Assembly: GCF_020438995.1 (NCBI RefSeq)
Contig: NZ_JAGQTN010000147.1
Span: 1 to 35,810 of the forward strand
Direction of reading: 5' to 3'
Origin: Gordonia sp. (in: high G+C Gram-positive bacteria)
Lineage (GTDB): Bacteria; Actinomycetota; Actinomycetes; Mycobacteriales; Mycobacteriaceae
Length of the DNA stretch: 35,810 bases
Shown here: positions 16,312-24,141 of the stretch, piece by piece
How positions within the stretch are numbered: position 1 is the stretch's first letter
How the letters are laid out: every line of letters starts with the position of its first letter
Made by a program: the position numbers and the translations under genes
Notes under the pieces: model-generated
What the model saw: the letters and a program-made list of their open reading frames with translations, nothing else
Databases searched by the model: none
Told to the model about the DNA's origin: nothing

Positions 16312-16560
16312 TTGTGCCGCACGCACCGATGCGAGCGCCTCCGGCGGGAGCTGCGTGGACGTCTCAATGTGATCGATGAGCCGACCGAGTATCTGGGAGC
16401 GGGCAACCAGGTGGCGATGTATCCGGACCTCGTCTTCCGTGACCTGCGTGAGGGGCAGGTCCGCTATGTCGGGTACATCAAGTACAAGCTGACCGACAGC
16501 GGCCGTGGACGCAGCAGCGACTACTACCAGCTGCTCGCCTACACGACGGCCGCGCGGATC
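16312..16560 (+). pseudogene. Fragment of a McrC-like restriction subunit
   Basis: About 80 codons match the C-terminal PD-(D/E)xK region of McrC, the nuclease partner of the McrB GTPase: RRELRGRLNVIDEPTEYLG, then NQVAMYPDLVF, then YVGYIKYKLTDSG, and GRSSDYYQLLAYTTA. The N-terminal two thirds of McrC, a start signal and mcrB are missing. The acidic residue expected two positions before the catalytic lysine (D in VGDxKYK) is tyrosine here. It is therefore a non-functional relic. It lies exactly between two related palindromic hairpins, and the frame runs on into the second hairpin, giving a spurious C-terminus. Confidence 0.72.
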
Positions 16561-16566
16561 GTTGAT

Positions 16567-16603
16567 TTTGCTGTTGATCCCGGAAAACGGGACCAGCAGC
16601 AAA
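16567..16603. terminator. Hairpin between the McrC fragment and the PhnA-like gene
   Basis: Arms of 16 nt (16567-16582, 16588-16603) pair with one mismatch and one wobble around loop GAAAA. The left arm reads TTTGCTGTTGATCCCG, combining the TTGCTGTT of the 16261 hairpin with the TTGATCCCG of the 5608 hairpin. It lies 30 bp beyond the leftward PhnA-like gene and may be its terminator. Confidence 0.6.
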
Positions 16604-16632
16604 CTCACACTGCAAGAAGGTGATCCGGGCCC

Positions 16633-16998
16633 TCAGCCCTTCTTGACCACACTCGACTTGAGTTGCATGCGACCGAACCCGGGGACGTTGGCGTCGATGT
16701 CGTGGTCGCCGACGCCGTCGGCGATGAGCCGGATCCCCTTCACCTTGGTGCCGATCTTGATGACACCACCGCCACCCCCCTTGACCTTCACGGTCTTGAC
16801 GACGGTCACGGTGTCGCCGTCGGCGAGAGGGTTGCCGACCGAATCCTTGATGTCACCGGCCCCGGAGTCGGTACCTTCGCTCTCGCCGGGCGTCCATTCG
16901 TGCCCACACATCGGGCACACGAGCAGCGGCCCCTGCTCATAGGCATACGGCTCGGCGCATTGTGGACAGGGTGGCAATGTGCCGCCTTCATCGGTCAT
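16633..16998 (-). CDS. PhnA/YjdM family zinc-ribbon protein
   Basis: The 121-residue protein has an N-terminal zinc ribbon (PPCPQC ... LVCPMCGHEW, four cysteines in two CxxC pairs) and the PhnA C-terminal SH3-like domain (DSVGNPLADGDTVTVVKTVKVKG, then KIGTKVKGIRLI and DIDANVPGFGRMQLKS). The family was named from the E. coli phosphonate operon, but it is not needed for phosphonate use and its role is unclear. Length and motifs are complete. It stands alone, with a hairpin at its 3' end. Confidence 0.9.
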   Translation of the reverse strand: MTDEGGTLPPCPQCAEPYAYEQGPLLVCPMCGHEWTPGESEGTDSGAGDIKDSVGNPLADGDTVTVVKTVKVKGGGGGVIKIGTKVKGIRLIADGVGDHDIDANVPGFGRMQLKSSVVKKG

Positions 16999-17129
16999 CG
17001 CATCATCGTAGAGCGACTGCCTGCTCCGATCGTGTAGTCACCGGTGATTCCGCCGGTTGCCCGACCCGGCTCACTGGCACTGGCAGGTCCCCGATAGTCT
17101 GTCCAGGCTGTTGGCTTCGGGATGGACGT

Positions 17130-17738
17130 TCACCCAATCAGCGCCTGGATCTCACGAATCGTCGACCCCAGAATCCCTTGCGACAGAAGCCCGGTACCCA
17201 GTGGACCTGACCGGTCCTGCCCCAAAGGTGGGAGCAGTCGCAGCGCTGCACGTTCGTTCGGCCTGAGATCCGCAATCTGCCAAAGGATCTCGTCATCTAC
17301 CCGCTCCGGCTGATCCTTGTTCGCCAACGAGACCGCCTTCACCGCATACGCCGCAGCACCCAGTGCATGCGCACCCATGTGAGCGACGGCCGAAGCCTGG
17401 GCTACCGCCCTCGCCGCCGCGGCACCGGCGGGGGTGGTAGCGGCTTTTGCGGCCTTCACCGCGATCATCCGCTTCCCGATCTCCTCGGCGGTACTACCAC
17501 GTCCTTCGCTGTAGGCGCGAGTACGCGCGATCGCGTCCTGAATATCATTCTGCGCCAATAGATCAGCTTCGAACAGCGGAACAACTCGCTCAGCGCAAGC
17601 CAGCGCCCAGCGCGCAACTGTGCGGCGGTCCGAATCGCTCAGAGCCTGAATCGATGCCATCTGACGAGCCTGCCACACCGCGATCGCCTCGTCGGATCGG
17701 ACCGCGAAGCCGGTCTCCAGCCGCGTCACCGTCGACAT
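17130..17738 (-). CDS. Putative immunity protein, Imm5-like helical domain
   Basis: The 202-residue, almost entirely helical, alanine-rich protein has the pattern of the Imm5-like family: DRRTVARWALACAERVVPLFE (about residues 40-60), DIQDAIARTRAYSEGRGS, then AGAAAARAVAQASAVAHMGAHALGAAAYAVKAV. Family members are predicted to bind and neutralise polymorphic toxins, though few have been tested. The tail (DEILWQIADLRPNERAALRLLPPLG) is extra. No toxin gene is adjacent. Start 17738 is used; an in-frame ATG at 17777 has GGAG 7 nt upstream and is an equal alternative that adds 13 residues. Confidence 0.68.
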   Translation of the reverse strand: MSTVTRLETGFAVRSDEAIAVWQARQMASIQALSDSDRRTVARWALACAERVVPLFEADLLAQNDIQDAIARTRAYSEGRGSTAEEIGKRMIAVKAAKAATTPAGAAAARAVAQASAVAHMGAHALGAAAYAVKAVSLANKDQPERVDDEILWQIADLRPNERAALRLLPPLGQDRSGPLGTGLLSQGILGSTIREIQALIG

Positions 17739-17845
17739 ATGTACGGGTCCCCCGTTCGATCCGGGAGTTCCACTCATCAAGCCGCTCCGCACGACCTGCC
17801 TGCATCCGGACATCACACCCCCGGTGGTGATCGCCACCTTCGGAC

Positions 17846-18763
17846 TCAACGCAGTCCGGCATCCGCCCCGCCGACCATCGCATTCGCCTGGGCGACAAGC
17901 AACTCCATCACTCGATCGGCAACGGGAACGCCGCGGACACCGTTTCGCGTGCGGAGCACGATCTGCCGGACGGGGGTCGGATCGCAGATCCGTACGACAT
18001 GCACGCCGTCGGGGAGATCGCGCACCGCCAGCCCGGGTACGACGGTCAGTCCCACACCTGCGGCCACAAATCGGATCGCAGTGCGGAAGTCGTGGGCCTC
18101 CACCGCGAAGTCCGGTGCGAATCCTGCTGCGGTACAAGCCTTCAAGAGATTGGCCCGGCAGATCCCGCGGGCCACGTCGTTGTCGATCCAGGGCAGCGAC
18201 ACCAGGTCCCGCAGCACCACCTCCTCACACGCACCGAACCCCGAATCCGACGGAACCACCGCCACATACTCATCGGTGAGCAGCGGGACACTGTGGTATC
18301 CCGCTCGTGTCACCGGCGTATCGTCGTCGACGCAGATCTCGATGTCGGGTGCGGACTCGCGGTCTGCGGTCATCAATTCGATCAGTCGCAGGTCGAGCCG
18401 GATGTCGGGGAACTCGTCGCGGATCTGTGCCACGATCGAGGGCATCCACGCGTCGCCGGCCGACGCGAAGTAGGCCACGCTCAGCCGCCCGGACCTGTGG
18501 TTGCGCAGGTCGGAGACCATCGCCTCGACGCGGGCGAGCTCGTCGAAGACCCGCACCGATCCCGTGGCGAGGGTAAGGCCGGCCTCGGTGGGCCGAATCC
18601 CGCGACCGTTGCGTTCGACCAGCGTCAGGCCGAGCTCTCGTTGCAGTGCGCTGACGTGCTGGCTGACCGCGGATGCGGTGTACCCCAACGCCTCCGACGC
18701 TCCGCCGATGGAACCTTCGGCGATGACGGCACGGAACACCCGGAGCCTGTGGACATCAATCAT
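17846..18763 (-). CDS. LysR family transcriptional regulator
   Basis: The 305-residue protein has the LysR winged helix at the N-terminus (VHRLRVFRAVIAEGSIGGASEALGYTASAVSQHVSALQREL, about residues 4-44) and a two-lobed effector domain (GRLSVAYFASAGDAWMP ... TAIRFVAAGVGLTVVPGLAV). It is divergent from a DMT-family transporter gene with 83 bp between the starts, and a large dyad lies in that gap. This layout suggests that it controls the exporter, and itself, in response to a small metabolite. The start at 18763 is chosen from the family N-terminus; upstream in-frame codons would run through the operator. Confidence 0.9.
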   Translation of the reverse strand: MIDVHRLRVFRAVIAEGSIGGASEALGYTASAVSQHVSALQRELGLTLVERNGRGIRPTEAGLTLATGSVRVFDELARVEAMVSDLRNHRSGRLSVAYFASAGDAWMPSIVAQIRDEFPDIRLDLRLIELMTADRESAPDIEICVDDDTPVTRAGYHSVPLLTDEYVAVVPSDSGFGACEEVVLRDLVSLPWIDNDVARGICRANLLKACTAAGFAPDFAVEAHDFRTAIRFVAAGVGLTVVPGLAVRDLPDGVHVVRICDPTPVRQIVLRTRNGVRGVPVADRVMELLVAQANAMVGGADAGLR

Positions 18764-18775
18764 CCGAACAATAAT

Positions 18776-18819
18776 ACAGCTCCACTGAAATGTTAGTAAG
18801 AAATTTTCAGTTGTGCTGT
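18776..18819. promoter_or_regulatory. Two-part dyad between lysR and the transporter gene
   Basis: Inner arms ACTGAAA (18784-18790) and TTTCAGT (18805-18811) and outer arms ACAGC (18776-18780) and GCTGT (18815-18819) are inverted about the same centre, with 3-nt gaps on each side. A 44-bp symmetric region of this size fits a LysR tetramer site, which contains T-N11-A boxes. Confidence 0.65.
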
Positions 18820-18846
18820 CTAATCCATCTGTCCACAATCGACTAC

Positions 18847-19821
18847 ATGAACCAGAACGGATTCTCTCGGACCACGTCACTACCCGCACTTGCCGCGGCG
18901 ACGACCATCATTCTCTGGGCGTCGGCGTTCGTGGTGATCCGCCACCTCGGCGATGTCTTCTCCCCCGGCGCGATGGCACTGCTGCGAATGGTGACCGGCG
19001 TGACCGCACTCGCCGTCGTGTGGCGGGTCACGGCACGGCGCCACCGAGCCGACCCGGCGCGCTCGGGCAGGCTCACCGGACGAGAACTGCTGCTGGTCAT
19101 CCTTTATGGCGCAGCATGGTTCGGCGGATACACGGTGTTGCTCAACATGTCCGAGCAGCATGTCGACGCCGGCACCGCCTCCCTGCTGGTCAACTTCGCA
19201 CCCATCCTCGTGGCGGCCGGGGCTGCTGCGTTTCTCTCCGAGAGATACACGATGCGGTTGGCTCTGGGCACGGCGGTGGCGCTGAGCGGTATCGCACTCA
19301 TTGCCTTCGGACCGGAATCGGCTGGAGCACATGCCGATACGATCGGCATCGTGTTCGGACTACTGGCCGCGATGCTGTACGCGGCCGGGGTGCTGTTGCA
19401 GAAAGTGGTGCTACGGACCGTCGACACCGTGACGGCCACCCTCATCGGTGCCGCCGTCGGACTCGCGGTCACCCTGCCGTTCGCGCCCACCGCCATCGCC
19501 GAGGTGGCCGCCGCGTCGTGGCCCGACCTGGCCGCCGTCATCTACCTGGGAGTGGGACCCACCGCGGTTGCCTTCACCACCTGGGCATATGCGTTGGCCC
19601 GCACCGACGCCGGCGCCATGGCATCGACGACGCTGGCAGTACCCGCGATCGTCGTCGTCATGTCGTGGCTGCTATTGGCCGAGGTACCCACCGCGGTCCG
19701 GATCGCCGGCGGAACGCTGGCGCTGGTGGGGGTGGCGATCAGCCGTGGACTGGTGGGACGCCGACGCACTATCCCCAACTCCGAAATGACGGAAGATATT
19801 TCGCCGGCAATACACCGATGA
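18847..19821 (+). CDS. EamA/DMT-superfamily transporter
   Basis: The 324-residue membrane protein has ten predicted hydrophobic segments in two EamA halves. The first half starts LAAATTIILWASAFVVIRHL and the second GIVFGLLAAMLYAAGVLLQKV; the closing helix is IAGGTLALVGVAISRGLV. Members export amino acids, nucleosides or other metabolites in exchange for protons. The substrate is unknown. ATG 18847 is chosen because the frame upstream lies in the operator region. It is divergent from, and probably regulated by, the LysR gene. Confidence 0.88.
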   Translation: MNQNGFSRTTSLPALAAATTIILWASAFVVIRHLGDVFSPGAMALLRMVTGVTALAVVWRVTARRHRADPARSGRLTGRELLLVILYGAAWFGGYTVLLNMSEQHVDAGTASLLVNFAPILVAAGAAAFLSERYTMRLALGTAVALSGIALIAFGPESAGAHADTIGIVFGLLAAMLYAAGVLLQKVVLRTVDTVTATLIGAAVGLAVTLPFAPTAIAEVAAASWPDLAAVIYLGVGPTAVAFTTWAYALARTDAGAMASTTLAVPAIVVVMSWLLLAEVPTAVRIAGGTLALVGVAISRGLVGRRRTIPNSEMTEDISPAIHR

Positions 19822-20115
19822 CACTGCTATCGGCCGACGCACCGCGGCGACATACCATTCACTCCCGCCGTGCTGCCCGCGGCTCATCGACCCGCTGAAG
19901 CTCACCGCCACCGCATCCGGTGGCAACGCAGCACGCAACCGATCGAGATGTCCGGCCCACCTTTCCGGCTGCAGTAGCCGCGCATCCATCAAGAATCCCC
20001 TCGTCTGCGGGTGTTCCGATCCGGCGATCACGCTACGTCTGCGTGGCGCCTCCTGACCACCCCTGACAAATGTACGTACACACTCCGATGCGGTCGGCTG
20101 CCTATCGTCGTGGGC

Positions 20116-20799
20116 ATGAATGACCGACGAGAACCTCCGCGCCCCTTTGGGGGCACTGTCGACGCGTTGCGCCGCTTGAACAGTCGGCATCCGTGGAATC
20201 ACAACGATGCCTTCCATCCGTGGATCCTGACGCGCCTGCCGGCAGCGCACGGACTGGCGATCGACGTGGGCTGCGGCCGCGGCGAACTCCTCGCACTGCT
20301 CGCCGAACGCTTCGACCGGGTTCAGGGCGTCGACATCGACGCCGACATGCGACGGGTCAGTTCCGCCCGGTGTGCCGGGCTGCCGAATGCGACGGTGACA
20401 TTGTCGGACCTCGCAGACCTGCCGACAGGCGCCGACCTGGTGACGATGATCGCCGTCCTGCATCATATGGATCTGCGGTCGACGCTGGAACAGGTCGCGA
20501 GGATCCTGAACCCGGGTGGGCGGTTCCTTTGCGTAGGTCTCGCGCGGCCGGAATCCGTCACCGACCGTATGTGGGACGCCGCTTCCATGATCACCAATCC
20601 GATCATCGGGTTCGTGCGGCATCCGTGGCCGTCAACGGCACCGGCGTGGCCGCCCCCGTTCCCGGTGCGGGACCCGGAACTGACCTTCGCCGAGATCGAC
20701 GCCGGTACACGATCGATCATGCCGGGCGCGAAGTTGCAGCATCACCTCGGGTTCCGGCACACCATCGCCTGGACCAAACCCACAGCAACAATCGCATAG
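20116..20799 (+). CDS. Class I SAM-dependent methyltransferase
   Basis: The 227-residue protein has the SAM-binding motif I LAIDVGCGRGELLALLAE (about residues 47-64), motif II GVDIDADMRRV, and the post-motif LADLPTGADLVTMIAVLHHMD. This is the methyltransferase type 11/25 fold. The acceptor is unknown. The start may be ATG 20116 or the GTG two codons earlier. The C-terminal part (FVRHPWPSTAPAWPPPFP and later) is typical of small actinobacterial enzymes annotated only by fold. The 294 bp before it hold no gene I can support; a leftward frame from 19989 has a possible ribosome-binding site but no recognisable protein. Confidence 0.88.
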   Translation: MNDRREPPRPFGGTVDALRRLNSRHPWNHNDAFHPWILTRLPAAHGLAIDVGCGRGELLALLAERFDRVQGVDIDADMRRVSSARCAGLPNATVTLSDLADLPTGADLVTMIAVLHHMDLRSTLEQVARILNPGGRFLCVGLARPESVTDRMWDAASMITNPIIGFVRHPWPSTAPAWPPPFPVRDPELTFAEIDAGTRSIMPGAKLQHHLGFRHTIAWTKPTATIA

Positions 20800-20870
20800 G
20801 TCCGGGCTGATGCTTCGCACTCAGAATCGATCGACCGTCTTGCCGCGGAGGTCTACTCGTTCGCCGCTGT

Positions 20871-21185
20871 TTACAGACTCACCACCAGCCGAAGGGCTGC
20901 GTCGACCGCACGGAGTTCATCGAGGCCCAAGTGCCCTATCAACTCGCCGAGTCGGCTCGGGTCCACCGCACTCGTCTGTTCGACGAGGACCCGTGTCGGG
21001 GTGCCATCGATCTCGATGCCCGGCCGAAACGTTGCCGGACGCGCCGAGGTCGACGTCGGCGCGACCAGCCAGGTTGAGAGGACGTCGAGATCGTCGGACT
21101 GCACCACAATCGCGTAGCGGGATCCGCGCTGTTCGTGGCCGCGGGTGCCGCGCGGCGCGCGGAGACGATAGACGTCACCACGCAC
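20871..21185 (-). CDS. MazF/PemK-type toxin endoribonuclease
   Basis: The ~104-residue protein has the PemK/MazF beta-barrel pattern: VRGDVYRL at the N-terminus, GSRYAIVVQSDDL, then STWLVAPTSTSARPATFRP and TRVLVEQTSAVDPSRLGELIG. These toxins cleave mRNA or rRNA at short motifs. A GTG at 21185 is the likely start: it lies 7 nt after GGAG inside the antitoxin gene and overlaps that gene by 11 bp, so translation is coupled. The family was recognised by motif; the cleavage motif cannot be predicted. Confidence 0.87.
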   Translation of the reverse strand: MRGDVYRLRAPRGTRGHEQRGSRYAIVVQSDDLDVLSTWLVAPTSTSARPATFRPGIEIDGTPTRVLVEQTSAVDPSRLGELIGHLGLDELRAVDAALRLVVSL

Positions 21186-21408
21186 GCAGGGACTCCATGT
21201 CGCGCAGGACCTGAGCGGCCTCGGCACAGTCGTCAGGGTCAGCAGCCAGAGTCTGTGCCTCAGTGCGAAGCCGCACCTTCACATGCCTGGCCGCGGCCTC
21301 GACGAGAGCATCACGCACCACCCGCGACACCGGCGTGCCGTCGGCCGTCAACTCTTCGAGTGCGAGCCTGGTGTCATCGTCGGGACGGAAGGTGATCGTC
21401 ATAGCCAT
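21175..21408 (-). CDS. Ribbon-helix-helix antitoxin of the MazF-type pair
   Basis: The 77-residue protein starts MAMTITFRPDDDTRLALEEL, a ribbon-helix-helix strand and first helix, followed by VSRVVRDALVEAAARH, the second helix. The C-terminal ~35 residues are acidic and should bind the toxin. It is the first gene of the pair; ATG 21408 or 21402 can start it. The divergent flavohemoglobin gene begins about 200 bp away. Confidence 0.82.
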   Translation of the reverse strand: MAMTITFRPDDDTRLALEELTADGTPVSRVVRDALVEAAARHVKVRLRTEAQTLAADPDDCAEAAQVLRDMESLRAW

Positions 21409-21531
21409 AAGTGCAGTGTCTCACAAGACGTAAGACATCGGCCGACACGATTCGGTGAGGGTGCACCGAAAGGCGTTCGTCCTGGCTACCAAACCGGACT
21501 GTATGGAAGTTGCGGAAAGTCCACGGCAGGT

Positions 21532-21547
21532 TGCATCTGCATTGCAT
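21532..21547. promoter_or_regulatory. Triple TGCAT repeat upstream of the flavohemoglobin gene
   Basis: TGCAT occurs at 21532, 21538 and 21543, about 60-75 bp before the hmp start. NsrR and similar nitric-oxide sensors bind sites with TGCAT-like half-sites in some bacteria, but spacing here is not a clean dyad. It is a candidate only. Confidence 0.25.
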
Positions 21548-21604
21548 GATCGACTCACGCTCATCGCGCGACCTCATCCGAATCAGCCCCCAGGAGTCAC
21601 GGTC

Positions 21605-22813
21605 ATGCAACTGTCCCCAGCGTCCGAAGCCATCATCACCGCCACAGCGGCGGTCGTGGCCGAACATGCCGACCAGATCACCGCCACCTTCTACCCCGAC
21701 ATGTTCGAAGCCCACCCCGAACTGCTGAATATCTTCAACACCGCCAACCAGGCGATCGGCGAGCAGCCCAAGGCCCTCGCCGCCTCGGTCGTCGCCTTCG
21801 CGGTGCAGCTCATCGACCCCGCTGCCCCCGACTTCACCCCGGTGATGCAGCGCATCGCGTACAAGCACGTGTCGCTCGGCATCCAGGCCACCGAGTACAC
21901 GATCGTCGAGCACTACCTGATGAAGGCCGTGAAGACCGTGCTCGGCGACGCCGTCACCCCCGAGGTCGGGGCCGCGTGGGACGAGGTCTATTGGCTGTTC
22001 GCCACCACGCTGATCGCCGAAGAGGCGCGGCTGTATGCGCTCGGCGGCACCGATCCGGGTCACCCCTGGCGCGACTACCGCGTGGTCGAGCGCTTCGAGG
22101 AAGCCGACGAGGTCTTCTCGCTGCTGCTCGCTCCCGTCGCAGGCGACGTTCCGGCGCACCGCACCGGCCAGTACGTCGCGATCCAGGTCGAGTTGCCGGA
22201 CGGGCGGCTCCAGCCCCGCCAGTACACGATCTCGTCGGGACCTCGCGGCGACAGCCTGCGGGTGACGATCAAGCGGGTGCGCGGCATCAACGGCGCGCCC
22301 GACGGCCAGGTTTCGGGCTGGCTCTACGAGAATGCCAAACCCGGCACCGTGCTGAAGGTCTCCCAGCCCGCCGGCGACGTGGTGCTCGACGGCTCCGACC
22401 GACCGATCGTGCTGGTCTCGGCCGGCATCGGCATCACCCCGGCCGCCGCGATCCTCGAGGACCTTTCGCGCCGCCAGCCCGACCGCACCGTACGACTCTT
22501 CCACGCCGACACCTCGTTCGACCATCACGCTCTCTACCAGGGGCTACGCCGCCAGGTGCTCGCGATGAGCGATGCCAGGGCCCAGAACTGGTACGAGCAG
22601 GGTGCGGACGAGGCTCCAACGCTGCACCCCGCGCGAAGCGGCTTCATGGATCTGAGCGACGTCGAACTGCCCGACGACGCCGAGGTGTTCATGTGCGGCC
22701 CGCTGCCCTTCATGCAGGCGATCAGGCACCAGCTCATCGCACGTGGTGTGCCCGCCGACCGCATCCAGTACGAGGTATTCGGGCCCGACCTGTGGGCGCA
22801 GAACCCCGACTGA
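21605..22813 (+). CDS. hmp: Flavohemoglobin, nitric oxide dioxygenase
   Basis: The 402-residue protein converts nitric oxide plus oxygen to nitrate with NAD(P)H. It has an N-terminal globin domain with the proximal histidine in AYKHVSLGI (H88), an FAD domain with RQYTISSG, and an NAD domain with SAGIGITPAAAILED and VFMCGPLPFMQAI. Length and domain order match Hmp. The start ATG 21605 follows AGGAG at normal spacing; the open frame upstream has no globin similarity. A strong hairpin ends the gene. It would protect the cell from nitrosative stress. Confidence 0.94.
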   Translation: MQLSPASEAIITATAAVVAEHADQITATFYPDMFEAHPELLNIFNTANQAIGEQPKALAASVVAFAVQLIDPAAPDFTPVMQRIAYKHVSLGIQATEYTIVEHYLMKAVKTVLGDAVTPEVGAAWDEVYWLFATTLIAEEARLYALGGTDPGHPWRDYRVVERFEEADEVFSLLLAPVAGDVPAHRTGQYVAIQVELPDGRLQPRQYTISSGPRGDSLRVTIKRVRGINGAPDGQVSGWLYENAKPGTVLKVSQPAGDVVLDGSDRPIVLVSAGIGITPAAAILEDLSRRQPDRTVRLFHADTSFDHHALYQGLRRQVLAMSDARAQNWYEQGADEAPTLHPARSGFMDLSDVELPDDAEVFMCGPLPFMQAIRHQLIARGVPADRIQYEVFGPDLWAQNPD

Positions 22814-22829
22814 CCACGTCGATCACCAC

Positions 22830-22865
22830 CCGGTGGTGCCGGTCTCGTAAGACCGGCACCACCGG
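22830..22865. terminator. 16-bp perfect hairpin between convergent genes
   Basis: Perfect 16-nt arms (22830-22845, 22850-22865) enclose the 4-nt loop CGTA. The arm contains GGTGGTGCCGGTCT. It separates hmp from the leftward zinc dehydrogenase gene and is a likely bidirectional terminator. Its sequence is unrelated to the other hairpins. Confidence 0.78.
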
Positions 22866-22937
22866 TTGCACCTGAACGTCGGGCCCGACATCGGCAAATC
22901 CCCCGATCCGGCGCAGTAGCCTTCGGGAAGCCAGCAC

Positions 22938-24092
22938 TCAGGCATGCCCGGCCACATCCAGACGGTCACGCTGCAGCACGACCTTCGTGGTGCGGGCGAG
23001 GTAGGCCTCCGGCGCGTCGTCCCAGTCGGCGAGCAGAGAAGTGACACGTTCGGCTTCGAATCCGGTAGTCGCAATGAAACTCAGGAGGTCGGGGAGGTGT
23101 GGTCGGACGTGCGAGACACCGACGTTCAAGGTGGCGCTCGTCGCGTACATGTCCATCACGGGCAGCTTGGTCCCGGTGTCGACGTAATAGCCGGTGCCGG
23201 TGCAGGTCCCACCCGGCCGCAGTGCACGCAGCGCATCCCGCAGACCCTGCGGCTTCGACGATGCTTCGACGACGACGTCGTACCGATCCGGGATCGCGCC
23301 GATGAGCGAACGTTTGCGGTTCTTGGAAACCTTGCGGACAACGGCGCCGAATCCGGCGGCCACCTCAAGGCGAGCGTCTCGGTCGTCGAGGTAGTCGACT
23401 TGCGACGCGCCGTTTGCGACAGCGAGGCCGGCGGCGTAGAGGCCGATGCTCTGACCTCCGCCGCCGATGACGAGGACCTTTCCTTCGGGGCGTTGCGCGA
23501 GCGGCGGCACTACGGATCGCCAGGCGTCGGTGAGGTTGTCGCCGGCAGCTGCGACCCGCAGCGGGTCGACGCCATCGGGGACTTTGACGAGGTTGAAGTC
23601 GGCGAACGGGATACGCAAGCAGTCGGCGATCATGCCGCCCCAGGTTCCGCATTCGGGGCCGAAGCCGTACGCCGACAGCGTCTTACCTTGCGTCTGTACT
23701 CCGAGGGTCGAGCACTTGGCGGTCAGGCCGAGCCCGCATTCGTAGCAGGAACCGCAGGCCATCGCCCACGGAACCACCACGATGTCGCCGACGGCCAGGT
23801 CGTCGACCTCGGCACCGATCTCGGTGACCTGGGCAACGGCCTCGTGCCCGATCGCCCACGGCCCCCGGAACGGGACGTCGCCGACGATGCCGCTGATCAC
23901 CGGGTCGATCTTGCCGAGCTTTAGGCCGGCCTGCATCGGGCGGGAGACGTGCGAGTGGAGCGGCAGGGTGTCGCCGTCGCATCGGCTTGCGATAAACGGC
24001 CGGACCAGTGCGTCTGTCGGCGCGGTGATGACCGGCGCGGGCCGTTCACGCCATTCGAGTCGACCGGTTTTGATGAAGGTGAGCTCACGCAT
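22938..24092 (-). CDS. Zinc-binding alcohol dehydrogenase-family oxidoreductase
   Basis: The 384-residue medium-chain dehydrogenase has IGHEAVAQV (catalytic zinc/proton relay), the structural zinc set in CGSCYECGLGLTAKC, and the nucleotide loop VIGGGGQSIGLYAAGLA. The N-terminus carries SRCDGDTLPL where most members have C-x-x-D. The substrate is unknown, and the layout resembles threonine/glutathione-type dehydrogenase relatives. It is divergent from a TetR gene with 49 bp between, containing an operator-like dyad, so it is probably repressed by that regulator and induced by its substrate. Confidence 0.85.
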   Translation of the reverse strand: MRELTFIKTGRLEWRERPAPVITAPTDALVRPFIASRCDGDTLPLHSHVSRPMQAGLKLGKIDPVISGIVGDVPFRGPWAIGHEAVAQVTEIGAEVDDLAVGDIVVVPWAMACGSCYECGLGLTAKCSTLGVQTQGKTLSAYGFGPECGTWGGMIADCLRIPFADFNLVKVPDGVDPLRVAAAGDNLTDAWRSVVPPLAQRPEGKVLVIGGGGQSIGLYAAGLAVANGASQVDYLDDRDARLEVAAGFGAVVRKVSKNRKRSLIGAIPDRYDVVVEASSKPQGLRDALRALRPGGTCTGTGYYVDTGTKLPVMDMYATSATLNVGVSHVRPHLPDLLSFIATTGFEAERVTSLLADWDDAPEAYLARTTKVVLQRDRLDVAGHA

Positions 24093-24109
24093 CGGTTATC
24101 CCTACTATG

Positions 24110-24127
24110 ATATGCTGCATAGCATAT
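24110..24127. promoter_or_regulatory. Operator dyad between dehydrogenase and TetR genes
   Basis: ATATGCT and AGCATAT are perfect inverted copies separated by GCAT. The 18-bp site lies 17 bp from the dehydrogenase start and 14 bp from the tetR start and is AT-rich, so one bound repressor could block both promoters. Confidence 0.7.
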
Positions 24128-24141
24128 TAGGGAGGTGCGTC

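Noticed and set aside
19672-19989. Leftward frame starting with MDARLLQPERWAGHLDRLRA near 19989
   Set aside because: There is a plausible GAGGGG before the ATG, but the protein becomes motif-free and runs into the transporter gene; not enough to call a gene.
20775-20795. AACCCACAGCAAC at the methyltransferase 3' end, resembling one arm of the hairpin at 3841-3883
   Set aside because: Only one arm is present and it does not fold back; probably chance or a minor relic.
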